A stretch of 64,000 bases of DNA from an uncultured SAR92 cluster bacterium (GTDB lineage: Bacteria; Pseudomonadota; Gammaproteobacteria; Pseudomonadales; Porticoccaceae). A program made the translations under genes and the position numbers. Below are positions 17,946 through 26,069 of the stretch, piece after piece; the stretch's first letter is position 1, and each line of letters begins with the position of its first letter. The stretch spans positions 93,530 to 157,529 of the forward strand of contig CABZOI010000004.1 of assembly GCA_902527245.1 (NCBI GenBank). Reading direction: 5' to 3'. The notes beneath the pieces were generated by a model. It saw only the letters and a program-made list of their open reading frames with translations, was not told where the DNA came from and did not search any database.

Positions 17946-19145
17946 TTGGGTAATTTTCAAGAGATCGCTGATCTCAATAACACTGTCATGATAAGCGGTA
18001 GAAGATTCGAGGAATCTCCTTTTATTGAAAGATTCAATTCAGAAAAAATGGTGAGAGGAATCTATGCAGGCAGATTTTTCCCCGTCTCCATCGGTGAAGA
18101 TAGAATTGAGGCCTATTGGAAACTTCGTCAAAAAGCCCTACTTTTTGATGTTCCTGAAAAACCTATTGAGATTTCGGGTCCCGATTCGGTGAAATTTCTG
18201 AATGAAATTTTTGTTAGAGATGTGACGAGAATGAATGTTGGTCGCGGATACTATGCGATTGCCTGTAATTATGATGGTGGAATCATAATGGATGGGGTCT
18301 TATTTAAACTTGATGATAATAAATTCTGGTATGTGCAAGCAGATGGTCCTTTTGAGACATGGCTGTCTGCGCATAGTGGGACTTATGATGTTCAGATATC
18401 AGATCCTAAAAGTCGTGTGTTACAAATTCAAGGACCTGCATCAATCGATATAATGAAAGCGGCATCGAATAATGTAATCGATGAAACCTTTAAATACTTC
18501 TGCTCCGGATTTTATGACATCGGCGATCAATGCTTATATGTATCCAGAACTGGTTTCACAAACGAACTTGGCTTTGAAATATACTGTAATAAAGACACAG
18601 ACCATCTTGCCTTATGGGATTTTTTAGTAGAGGTGGGAAACAAGTATGGAATGGAGTTCTCATCAACAAAAGCAATGACAATGAGACGAATTGAGGGAGG
18701 CATTCTTGGAAATCTTACAGATATGACTTCTGACATGACACCTTTTGATGCTGGAATTGGAGGATTTGTTGATCTTGGAAAGCACTCCTTCATTGGTAAA
18801 GAAGCTCTCATCGAGAGAGAAAAAAGATGTCGTCTTTTCGGCCTAACTTGTAAAACAAAAATACCATCATCAGGATCTTCGATCTCTTATAATGATAAGG
18901 CGGTGGGATACGTGACAGCAGGTGTTCCATCACCGACATTGGATTTGGGTATTGGATACGTAGTTTTTAATACTCATGACGACTGGTTGGGTTTAAAAGT
19001 CCAACTAAATCATCCTGATGGAACCAAACATGAGGCTGATGTGGTTGATATTCCATTTTTTGATCCCGCAAGATTGATAGTTAGAGGGATAGATAAAGAA
19101 ATTCCTACACAAACAAAGCTTAAAAATTTAAAGAAGCTCATATAA
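17946..19145 (+). CDS. GcvT/DmdA/LigM-family folate-dependent demethylase-like protein
   Basis: A 399-aa protein of the aminomethyltransferase (GcvT) fold. Recognisable parts are AYWKLRQKALLFDVPEKPIE, RGYYAIACNYDGG, VLQIQGPASIDIMKA, RRIEGGILGNLTDMTSDMTP and HSFIGKEALIEREK. Where glycine-cleavage T-protein has GGxxDD, this has GGIIMDG: the first Asp is Met and the second is kept, which resembles the O- and S-demethylase branch (DmdA, LigM) rather than true GcvT. No gcvH/gcvP is nearby. It therefore probably moves a methyl group from a small molecule to tetrahydrofolate. The start is TTG at 17946, with AAGG about nine bases upstream; no better ATG exists before residue 15. It is tightly linked to the BisC-like reductase (11 bases). 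Confidence 0.82.
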   Translation: MGNFQEIADLNNTVMISGRRFEESPFIERFNSEKMVRGIYAGRFFPVSIGEDRIEAYWKLRQKALLFDVPEKPIEISGPDSVKFLNEIFVRDVTRMNVGRGYYAIACNYDGGIIMDGVLFKLDDNKFWYVQADGPFETWLSAHSGTYDVQISDPKSRVLQIQGPASIDIMKAASNNVIDETFKYFCSGFYDIGDQCLYVSRTGFTNELGFEIYCNKDTDHLALWDFLVEVGNKYGMEFSSTKAMTMRRIEGGILGNLTDMTSDMTPFDAGIGGFVDLGKHSFIGKEALIEREKRCRLFGLTCKTKIPSSGSSISYNDKAVGYVTAGVPSPTLDLGIGYVVFNTHDDWLGLKVQLNHPDGTKHEADVVDIPFFDPARLIVRGIDKEIPTQTKLKNLKKLI

Positions 19146-19164
19146 ATATTTAATTGGTATAATT

Positions 19165-20346
19165 TTGAGTAAAGAAGAAAGTTTTTTCACAACGCATCAA
19201 GATTGGTCTTTTCCAGTTCCTATTGCATATGGACCTGGTCGTATAAATGAAATTGCTGATCACTGTTTAAAATTAGGTATTAAACACCCATTAATAGTCA
19301 CGGATAAAGGCAGTTCTGATCTTCCATTTCTAGAAACATTGGGAACTTCCCTATCAAAATCAAAAATTCCGTACAATTTTTTTAAAGAAATTTCGCCAAA
19401 TCCCTTAGATTCTGACATCTCTGCTGGATTGAAGATGTACAGGGAGGGAAATCATGATGCAATTATTGCCATTGGTGGCGGAAGTGCCATGGATGGTGGT
19501 AAGAGTATTTGCTTGTTAGCAAATAATGAATATGACCTTTGGGATTTTGAATTTGAGAACGATGCTCCAATCATTGGTCCAAATGAAAAATTCCCTAAAT
19601 TAATAACAATTCCAACAACAGCAGGGACGGGTGCAGAAACCGAAAGCACCGCCATGGTAACCGATACAACGAAGGGAATGAAGTTTTGTATCTGGCATAA
19701 TGATCTAAAACCATCAGTGGCAATACTTGATCCGGAGCTTACGATTGGTTTACCTGAAAATTTAACTGCATGGACAGGTATAGATGCAATGACACATGCG
19801 ATCGAAGCATATTTGGTGCCCGATTTTCATCCTCTATGCGATGGAGCAGCGATTCAAGGTTTATCTTTAGTCAATAAATGGCTGCCTGTAGCAGTTCAAG
19901 AACCTAAAAATATCTCTGCGAGAGGAGGCATGTTGGTTGGATCTTGTCTTGCAGGAATTGCATTTCTCAAAGGCTTAGGGCTAGTTCACGCAATTTCTCA
20001 TATGATAGGTGCAGAGTTCGACACGCAGCACGGTTTAACAAACGCAATCATTCTTCCAAAAATACTGGAATACAACCTTCCGCATACCCCCGAGGGGACA
20101 AGGACAATGGCCAGCGCGATTCACCTTAAAGATACAGGTCAACAAGGTTTTATCAATCACATAAATACTTTATTGGATAATTTTAATATACCAAAATCAC
20201 TCTCTAAAATTGGTGTGCCAACAGATTGTGTGGCTAGAATAGCAACAAAGGCCATGCAAGATAGCGCAGCAAAAACAAATCCTGTGATCGCATCAATAGA
20301 GGATCTTGAAGAATTGGTCAGATCCGTTATTCTCAAGGCAAGATAA
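19165..20346 (+). CDS. Iron-containing alcohol dehydrogenase
   Basis: A 393-aa group III alcohol dehydrogenase. The NAD motif is AIGGGSAMDGGKSICLL near residue 100. The metal-site residues are in TGIDAMTHAIEAYLVPDFHP and HAISHMIGAEFDTQHGL (Asp and three His). Length and domain order are normal. The start is TTG at 19165, with no ATG in a suitable place and no strong Shine-Dalgarno. Enzymes of this family oxidise alcohols such as 3-hydroxypropionate-type or C3/C4 hydroxyacids. The next gene, an aldehyde dehydrogenase, begins immediately after its stop, so an alcohol-to-aldehyde-to-acid sequence is likely. Confidence 0.92.
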   Translation: MSKEESFFTTHQDWSFPVPIAYGPGRINEIADHCLKLGIKHPLIVTDKGSSDLPFLETLGTSLSKSKIPYNFFKEISPNPLDSDISAGLKMYREGNHDAIIAIGGGSAMDGGKSICLLANNEYDLWDFEFENDAPIIGPNEKFPKLITIPTTAGTGAETESTAMVTDTTKGMKFCIWHNDLKPSVAILDPELTIGLPENLTAWTGIDAMTHAIEAYLVPDFHPLCDGAAIQGLSLVNKWLPVAVQEPKNISARGGMLVGSCLAGIAFLKGLGLVHAISHMIGAEFDTQHGLTNAIILPKILEYNLPHTPEGTRTMASAIHLKDTGQQGFINHINTLLDNFNIPKSLSKIGVPTDCVARIATKAMQDSAAKTNPVIASIEDLEELVRSVILKAR

Positions 20347-21789
20347 ATGAAAATTAATTTAGATTATACAAATCTCACTAAACATTATGTGAATGGTGAT
20401 TGGGTAAAGCCAATATCATCAAAAAAATTTGAAGTCCTAAATCCTGCAACTGAAGAATTGGTTGGACATATTATCTTAGGAAATACAGAAGATGTTGATA
20501 GGGCTGTAGATTTTGCAAACAAAGCTTTTCATGACTTTTCATCAACCTCAAAATCTAAACGACTTTCACTTCTTAAAAAATTACGAGAAATTACTGAAAA
20601 GCGTTTTGATGAGTTGGCATATGCAATGACAGTTGAGATGGGGGCACCAATTACGATGGCTAAAGATGCACAAGCAGATGCAGCACTCGGACATTTAGAT
20701 GGATTCATTCATGCACTTGAGGATCTAAAAGAGCATGAGATACTGAAAAATGGAGATGAAATTGTCCGTGAACCGATAGGAGTTTGTGGACTGATTACGC
20801 CTTGGAATTGGCCAATAAATCAAATTGCACTTAAAGTAATTCCTGCTCTGGCGACTGGGTGTACTTGCATTCTTAAACCTTCGGAGCATACCCCCATCTC
20901 GGCAATGATATACGCGGAAATAATCCACGAAGCAGGTTACCCAAGTGGTGTCTTCAATTTAGTTCAAGGGGATGGACCAGAGGTTGGCTCTGGATTATCA
21001 AAACATCCAGATATACAAATGATGTCATTCACAGGTTCAACACGAGCAGGCAGAGAGGTTACTTGTGACTCTGCGGAAACTGTAAAGCGTGTAACGCTAG
21101 AGCTTGGTGGAAAATCACCAAACATCGTATTCTCTGATAGTAACCTCGTCACAAGAATTACTGAGTCAGTTGAGGAATGTATGTTCAATACTGGACAATC
21201 ATGTGATGCCCCCACTCGAATGCTAATTGAAAGTAATTGTTATGATGAAGCTTTGGAAATTGCAAAAAATGCCGCTGAAAATATTTCTGTTGGTGATCCG
21301 CAAACAGACGGGACTCACATTGGTCCACTTTTTGACAAAATTCAGTATGACAGGGTCCAAAAAATGATTCAGGTTGGCCTGGATGAGGGTGCAACACTGC
21401 TGACTGGGGGGCTTGGTAGACCCAGAAATTTCGAGAAGGGTTGGTTCGTAAAACCCACAGTTTTCTCAAATGTTTCAAATAACATGCAAATAGCACAACA
21501 AGAAATTTTTGGCCCGGTATTAGTGTTAATACCTTTTGATACAGAAGAAGAAGCGATTGAAATTGCAAATGACTCACCCTATGGCCTCGCCGCATATATA
21601 CAAACAAATGATAAGGAAAAATCTAGACGCGTTGCTTCCCGTCTCAGAGCCGGGGCGGTCCATATAAATGGCGGTGCTTATAACTATGGTTCTCCATTTG
21701 GTGGTTACAAGCAGTCAGGTAACGGAAGAGAGGGTGGTGATATGGGATTGGAAGATTATCTAGAGACAAAAACTATTCATATTGGTTAA
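20347..21789 (+). CDS. NAD(P)-dependent aldehyde dehydrogenase
   Basis: A 480-aa aldehyde dehydrogenase with the usual landmarks: GLITPWNWPINQIALKVIPA, KPSEHTP, TGSTRAGREV, the catalytic glutamate in VTLELGGKSPN, and the nucleophilic cysteine in NTGQSCDAPTRM. The C-terminal FGGYKQSGNGREGG is also present. The start codon follows the stop of the iron alcohol dehydrogenase with no gap, so translation is probably coupled. It would oxidise the aldehyde made by its neighbour to a carboxylate. It converges with, and overlaps by four bases, the alpha/beta hydrolase gene on the opposite strand. Confidence 0.94.
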   Translation: MKINLDYTNLTKHYVNGDWVKPISSKKFEVLNPATEELVGHIILGNTEDVDRAVDFANKAFHDFSSTSKSKRLSLLKKLREITEKRFDELAYAMTVEMGAPITMAKDAQADAALGHLDGFIHALEDLKEHEILKNGDEIVREPIGVCGLITPWNWPINQIALKVIPALATGCTCILKPSEHTPISAMIYAEIIHEAGYPSGVFNLVQGDGPEVGSGLSKHPDIQMMSFTGSTRAGREVTCDSAETVKRVTLELGGKSPNIVFSDSNLVTRITESVEECMFNTGQSCDAPTRMLIESNCYDEALEIAKNAAENISVGDPQTDGTHIGPLFDKIQYDRVQKMIQVGLDEGATLLTGGLGRPRNFEKGWFVKPTVFSNVSNNMQIAQQEIFGPVLVLIPFDTEEEAIEIANDSPYGLAAYIQTNDKEKSRRVASRLRAGAVHINGGAYNYGSPFGGYKQSGNGREGGDMGLEDYLETKTIHIG

Positions 21790-22703
21790 TACTTCCTGTC
21801 ATTTTTGTTAAGAGCCCAAACCCTCTCAAAGAATTTAGAGATCAAGTCTAGAGAATCTTTTGATTCTGGAAGGTCTGGTAACCATTCAAAAACATGCCAC
21901 ATTCCCTCCCACACTTTCAAATGAACATCAATATTTGCTTGATTTAAAATTTTCTTTAATTCAAGAGACTGACTCAGTAAAAGATCTTTTTCCCCCGTGC
22001 TTATAAATATTGGGGGAAAACTATCATTGTACTCACCGTTGATTGGAGAAACTAAGGGATTTGAAAATGTCTCTTCAGACGAATAATTTAAAGCTGCAAA
22101 GTCAACATGCTGTTTTGATAGCATTGGATCAATCCCATCATTATCATGCAAGCTCGTCCCGTTATTAGATAAGTCGACCCAAGGCGAAATCAAGGCTACT
22201 GATAATGGAAATTTCAGCTCATCTTTGTGTGCCTTTTGAAGCAAGGCAAGCACTAAATTACCTCCCGCCGACTCACCCATCATCATAAACGGTTTAACAC
22301 ATACTGACTTATAGACCTCATATGTCTCATTTAAGGCACGAGGCCATTTAAATTCAGGTGATAGACTATAATTTGGGATTATAACGCTCGCTCCCAGTGC
22401 TTTGGATATGGGTACTGCAATTGTCAAATCCTCGTAAGCGCTCCCAGATACAAATCCTCCGCCAAAACCATATAAAATTGGGGTCGTTATTAAGATTTTC
22501 TCTGGATTTATACAAGTGCAATTGACTCCTGAAATCTTTTTTTCGGTAATACTTACTGAATACTCCGCTAGCACTGACTCTACCGAAGGCTCTATTTTTT
22601 TTCTCGTTTGAATTCTTAGATCACTAAGTAAATTACAAGATCTAGGTTTAAGAGGGAATTGAGCTAGATCATATACACTTTGTGCTTCTTTACTTATTGC
22701 CAT
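21786..22703 (-). CDS. Alpha/beta hydrolase of the hormone-sensitive-lipase family
   Basis: A 305-aa alpha/beta hydrolase-3 domain protein, probably an esterase. The nucleophile elbow is MMGESAGGNLVLA (Ser), the acid is Asp in STGEKDLLLSQ and the base is His in GMWHVFEWLPDLP. The usual oxyanion-hole HGGG motif is changed to GFGGGFVSG, with Phe at the position of His but the three glycines kept. There is no signal peptide. It lies downstream of ileS on the same strand (36-base gap). A tiny palindrome (GTTTTTATAAAAAC) in that gap is too weak to be called a terminator. Confidence 0.85.
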   Translation of the reverse strand: MAISKEAQSVYDLAQFPLKPRSCNLLSDLRIQTRKKIEPSVESVLAEYSVSITEKKISGVNCTCINPEKILITTPILYGFGGGFVSGSAYEDLTIAVPISKALGASVIIPNYSLSPEFKWPRALNETYEVYKSVCVKPFMMMGESAGGNLVLALLQKAHKDELKFPLSVALISPWVDLSNNGTSLHDNDGIDPMLSKQHVDFAALNYSSEETFSNPLVSPINGEYNDSFPPIFISTGEKDLLLSQSLELKKILNQANIDVHLKVWEGMWHVFEWLPDLPESKDSLDLISKFFERVWALNKNDRKY

Positions 22704-22739
22704 CAGCTGTTGTTTTTATAAAAACTTTTGTTTATACGT

Positions 22740-25700
22740 TCAGTTTGATAACTTTTTAATATTAAAATCGACTGAGATACCATCAATTTCTGCGTTAGCG
22801 CCAGATAATGTCTCATTAAAACTAACATTAATACTGAGTGTCTCATTTTTAATGTAATCAATATGTTCCTCAATAGCTGATTTAAGCGAGTCTTCAGTAT
22901 TATAGTGAAGCTCGATTCGATCACTTACCGAAAGATCAAGATCTTTACGCAATCTCTGGATTCGATTCACAAATTCGCGAGCATACCCAGCTCGCTTTAA
23001 CTCTGGAGTGACAGTGCAATCTAAATCTATACTAATTTTACTGTTAGAAATCGTGTTAGAACCCTCTCTTCCCTCTTGGAGTACTTCTATTTCGTTTATT
23101 GAGAACAACTCTTTTCCACCATCAACACTTATCTCTAACTCATGATTTTCGAGTAAATAACCTATTTCATCTGTAGTCAATTTAGAGATTCGAGGTGCAA
23201 AAATTTTCATTCGTTTACCCAACCTTTTTCCAAGAAGGGGAAAATTGGGTTTTGCTCTCAGTCGGATAAATTTTTCTTCATCACTTCGATATTCTATTTC
23301 ATAAATATTCAATTCGTCCTTCAGATACCCCTCTAAACTTCTCATATCATTGAGCAACTCTTTATCCTTATTTATTATCGTCATTTTATTGAGAGGGGTT
23401 CGTAACCCAATTTTAGACTCTTCTCGCTTCTGGCGCCCAAGCAAAATAACTTGCTGCATTCGATCCACGGCTAGTTCAAGGCGTTCGTCAATACACGTAG
23501 CATCGGGTTCAGGATATCCACACAAATGGACAGACGAGAGTTCATTATCCTTGCTAAATTCTGAAAGCCTCTGATATAAATAATCAGAGAGGAAAGGTGC
23601 AAATGGAGCCATTAATTTCGAAAGATCCATTAAAACAATATACAAAGTACTGAATGCTGAAACTTTGTCTTCTCCTAATCCTTTTCCCCAATACCGAGTT
23701 CTATTCAAACGAATATACCAGTTCGTTAAATCTTCAATGAACGAAAAGAGCTGAGGCACTACATTGAATAAACGATATTTCTCCATCTCCTTTGCCACAT
23801 TATTTTTAAGTGTTTGAATGCGCGAAATTAACCATCTATCCAAAATGTTTTGGCTATCATGAGTCAGATTTTCCAAGGTCCATTTGTCAATGACTGCATA
23901 GGTATTAAAAAAAGAATACGCGTTATACCACGGTAACAGTGCGCGTCTCACCATATCTCTGACACCAAGGTCAGAGAATCTTTGCTCCTCACCTTTAACC
24001 AAACCCGAATTAATTGAATAAATTCTCAGAGCATCCGCACCATATTTTTCCATTAATTCATCAGGCGGCGTGTAGTTTCTGAGGCTTTTGGACATTTTTT
24101 TTCCGTCCTTTGCCATCACCATTCCGTTAACAATTACGTTTCGAAATGCAGGCTTTTCAAAAAGACCCGCTGCCAAAACAGTCAATGTATAAAACCAACC
24201 ACGCGTTTGATCCAATCCTTCGGCAATGAATTCTGCTGGAAATCCATCCTCAAAAAGTTGCTCATTTTCAAATGGATAATGAAGCTGAGCATATGGCATA
24301 GAACCTGATTCGAACCAACAATCTAAAACTTCTTCAATTCTCCTGTAAACACCCTTTTCCCCATCAATACTAAATGTTAGATCGTCAACGAATTCGCGAT
24401 GGAGATCGCTGACTTTGCTACCTGTATATACCTCTAGCTCCTGAATGGAACCTATACAAATTACATTCTCTGTGACATCGTTTATCCAAATAGGAAGGGG
24501 TGTTCCCCAAACTCGATTACGAGAAATTGCCCAATCTATCGCACCTTCAATCCAATTCCCAAAACGACCTTCTTTAATATGGTCAGGAACCCAATTAATT
24601 TGTTCATTTGCATCGATGAGTTTGTGCTTAAAGTCAGTAACTCGAACGTACCAAGATGGAATCGCTCGATATATAAGAGGCGTATTAGATCTATAACAAT
24701 AAGGATAACTATGTTGAATTACCTCTTGTCGTAAAAGACTATTGTTAGCTTTCAAGTACTCTATAATCTTTTTATCCGCATCCTTGACATACATTCCCGA
24801 AAAATCTGAAACTTCATCAGTAAATTTTCCATGCAGATCCACAGGACATACCATTGCAGAAATGCCATAGGACTTGATAACTCGCAAATCATCCTCACCA
24901 AAAGCTGGAGCTTGATGCACCAGTCCGGTGCCGCTATCTGTTGTAACGTAATCATCGCTTAAAACAACAAATGCACCATCCTTAACTTGATCTGAAAAAT
25001 AGGGAAAAACCGGCTTATATCTCTGTTGAACAAGGTCTGAGCCTTTAATGGTTTTAATAACTTCAATGTCATCGAAATAATGCGATACCCTCTCCTTCGC
25101 CATGTATATTTTTTTATTGGACTCTTTGTCTTCCACAAGGACATACTCAATATCAATACCTACACAAATCGCAAGATTGGAAGGCAGTGTCCATGGTGTC
25201 GTTGTCCAAACTGCTAAATAGGCATCTGAATCTTCCAATTCAAACAACACAGTAACTGCTGGATCTTGAACATCTTGGTAATTCGAAGTCGCTTCAAAAT
25301 TAGCAAGAGGCGTTCCGAGTGATGTGGACAACGGCATCACTTTGACACCTTGATAGATTAGTCCTTTATCCCAAAGCTGCTTAAATACCCACCAAACAGA
25401 CTCCATGTACCAGGGATCCATGGTCTTGTAATCATTGTCGAAGTCTACCCAACGCCCTATTCGACTGATCGTGTGGCGCCATTCCTTTACGTATCTTTGA
25501 ACTATAGAGCGGCACTCATTATTATATCCCGCTACGCCAAGCTCAGTTACAGCCTCTTGCGCTGACATCCCAAGCTGTTTGTCAATCTCATGTTCGATAG
25601 GCAATCCGTGACAATCCCAACCAAATCTTCGGATTACATGAAACCCTTTCATGGTCCAATATCTTGGCACTATATCTTTAATGGTGCTTGCAACTAGGTG

Positions 25701-25874
25701 TCCATGATGTGGTAATCCAGTTGCAAAAGGCGGACCATCATAAAAAATAAATGGCTTTTTAGATTTATTTTTCTTTACAGACTCTTCGAATGCATCGGTT
25801 CTTGACCAGAAATCTAAAATTTCATGCTCCATATCTACAAAAGAAAATGGAGCTTTGCTAGGCGAATCTGTCAT
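22740..25874 (-). CDS. ileS: Isoleucyl-tRNA synthetase, eukaryote-like type (IleS2)
   Basis: Charges tRNA(Ile). The 1044-aa protein has the HIGH-like motif GLPHHGHLVAST near residue 55, the editing-domain segment TTPWTLPSNLAICVG, and KMSKS within DGKKMSKSLRNY near 595. The N-terminus (DMEHEILDFWSRTDAFEESV, FGWDCHGLPIEHEIDKQLG) and length match the type-2 or eukaryotic-like IleRS, not the roughly 940-aa bacterial type with a C-terminal zinc finger. Type-2 enzymes are known for low sensitivity to mupirocin. The ATG at 25874 is preferred to an upstream in-frame TTG (25889); neither has a Shine-Dalgarno. A hydrolase gene follows, rather than the lspA that usually follows ileS1 in proteobacteria. 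Confidence 0.95.
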   Translation of the reverse strand: MTDSPSKAPFSFVDMEHEILDFWSRTDAFEESVKKNKSKKPFIFYDGPPFATGLPHHGHLVASTIKDIVPRYWTMKGFHVIRRFGWDCHGLPIEHEIDKQLGMSAQEAVTELGVAGYNNECRSIVQRYVKEWRHTISRIGRWVDFDNDYKTMDPWYMESVWWVFKQLWDKGLIYQGVKVMPLSTSLGTPLANFEATSNYQDVQDPAVTVLFELEDSDAYLAVWTTTPWTLPSNLAICVGIDIEYVLVEDKESNKKIYMAKERVSHYFDDIEVIKTIKGSDLVQQRYKPVFPYFSDQVKDGAFVVLSDDYVTTDSGTGLVHQAPAFGEDDLRVIKSYGISAMVCPVDLHGKFTDEVSDFSGMYVKDADKKIIEYLKANNSLLRQEVIQHSYPYCYRSNTPLIYRAIPSWYVRVTDFKHKLIDANEQINWVPDHIKEGRFGNWIEGAIDWAISRNRVWGTPLPIWINDVTENVICIGSIQELEVYTGSKVSDLHREFVDDLTFSIDGEKGVYRRIEEVLDCWFESGSMPYAQLHYPFENEQLFEDGFPAEFIAEGLDQTRGWFYTLTVLAAGLFEKPAFRNVIVNGMVMAKDGKKMSKSLRNYTPPDELMEKYGADALRIYSINSGLVKGEEQRFSDLGVRDMVRRALLPWYNAYSFFNTYAVIDKWTLENLTHDSQNILDRWLISRIQTLKNNVAKEMEKYRLFNVVPQLFSFIEDLTNWYIRLNRTRYWGKGLGEDKVSAFSTLYIVLMDLSKLMAPFAPFLSDYLYQRLSEFSKDNELSSVHLCGYPEPDATCIDERLELAVDRMQQVILLGRQKREESKIGLRTPLNKMTIINKDKELLNDMRSLEGYLKDELNIYEIEYRSDEEKFIRLRAKPNFPLLGKRLGKRMKIFAPRISKLTTDEIGYLLENHELEISVDGGKELFSINEIEVLQEGREGSNTISNSKISIDLDCTVTPELKRAGYAREFVNRIQRLRKDLDLSVSDRIELHYNTEDSLKSAIEEHIDYIKNETLSINVSFNETLSGANAEIDGISVDFNIKKLSN

Positions 25875-25987
25875 GGTTTTTATTTGCAAGAAATCGTTGG
25901 AGTATTTTTACATATTTTTTTGTTTATGTTATCACTTTTATCTATTATTTTTTGCGACGGGAAGGCTTTTTAAATTTTGCAACAAAA

Positions 25988-26014
25988 AAGGGACTGGGTA
26001 TTAGCCAGTCCCTT
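25988..26014 (-). terminator. Rho-independent terminator of the TonB receptor gene
   Basis: Read on the minus strand, a perfect 10-bp stem (AAGGGACTGG / CCAGTCCCTT) with a 7-base loop is followed by a run of T. It lies 56 bases beyond the stop of the TonB-dependent receptor and ends that operon before ileS. Confidence 0.88.
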
Positions 26015-26069
26015 AATTTATGATTTAACTCGTTAAGGTTATTGAGTTAAATTATTAGATAACAATCGG

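Noticed and set aside
17946..19145. Calling the GcvT-like gene DMSP demethylase (dmdA)
   Set aside because: It is longer than DmdA, differs in the motif around the catalytic aspartate and resembles LigM as much; only the superfamily is supported.
22704..22739. GTTTTTATAAAAAC as a terminator between ileS and the hydrolase
   Set aside because: The palindrome has no GC pairs beyond the ends and no room for a loop; AT-rich chance sequence is more likely.
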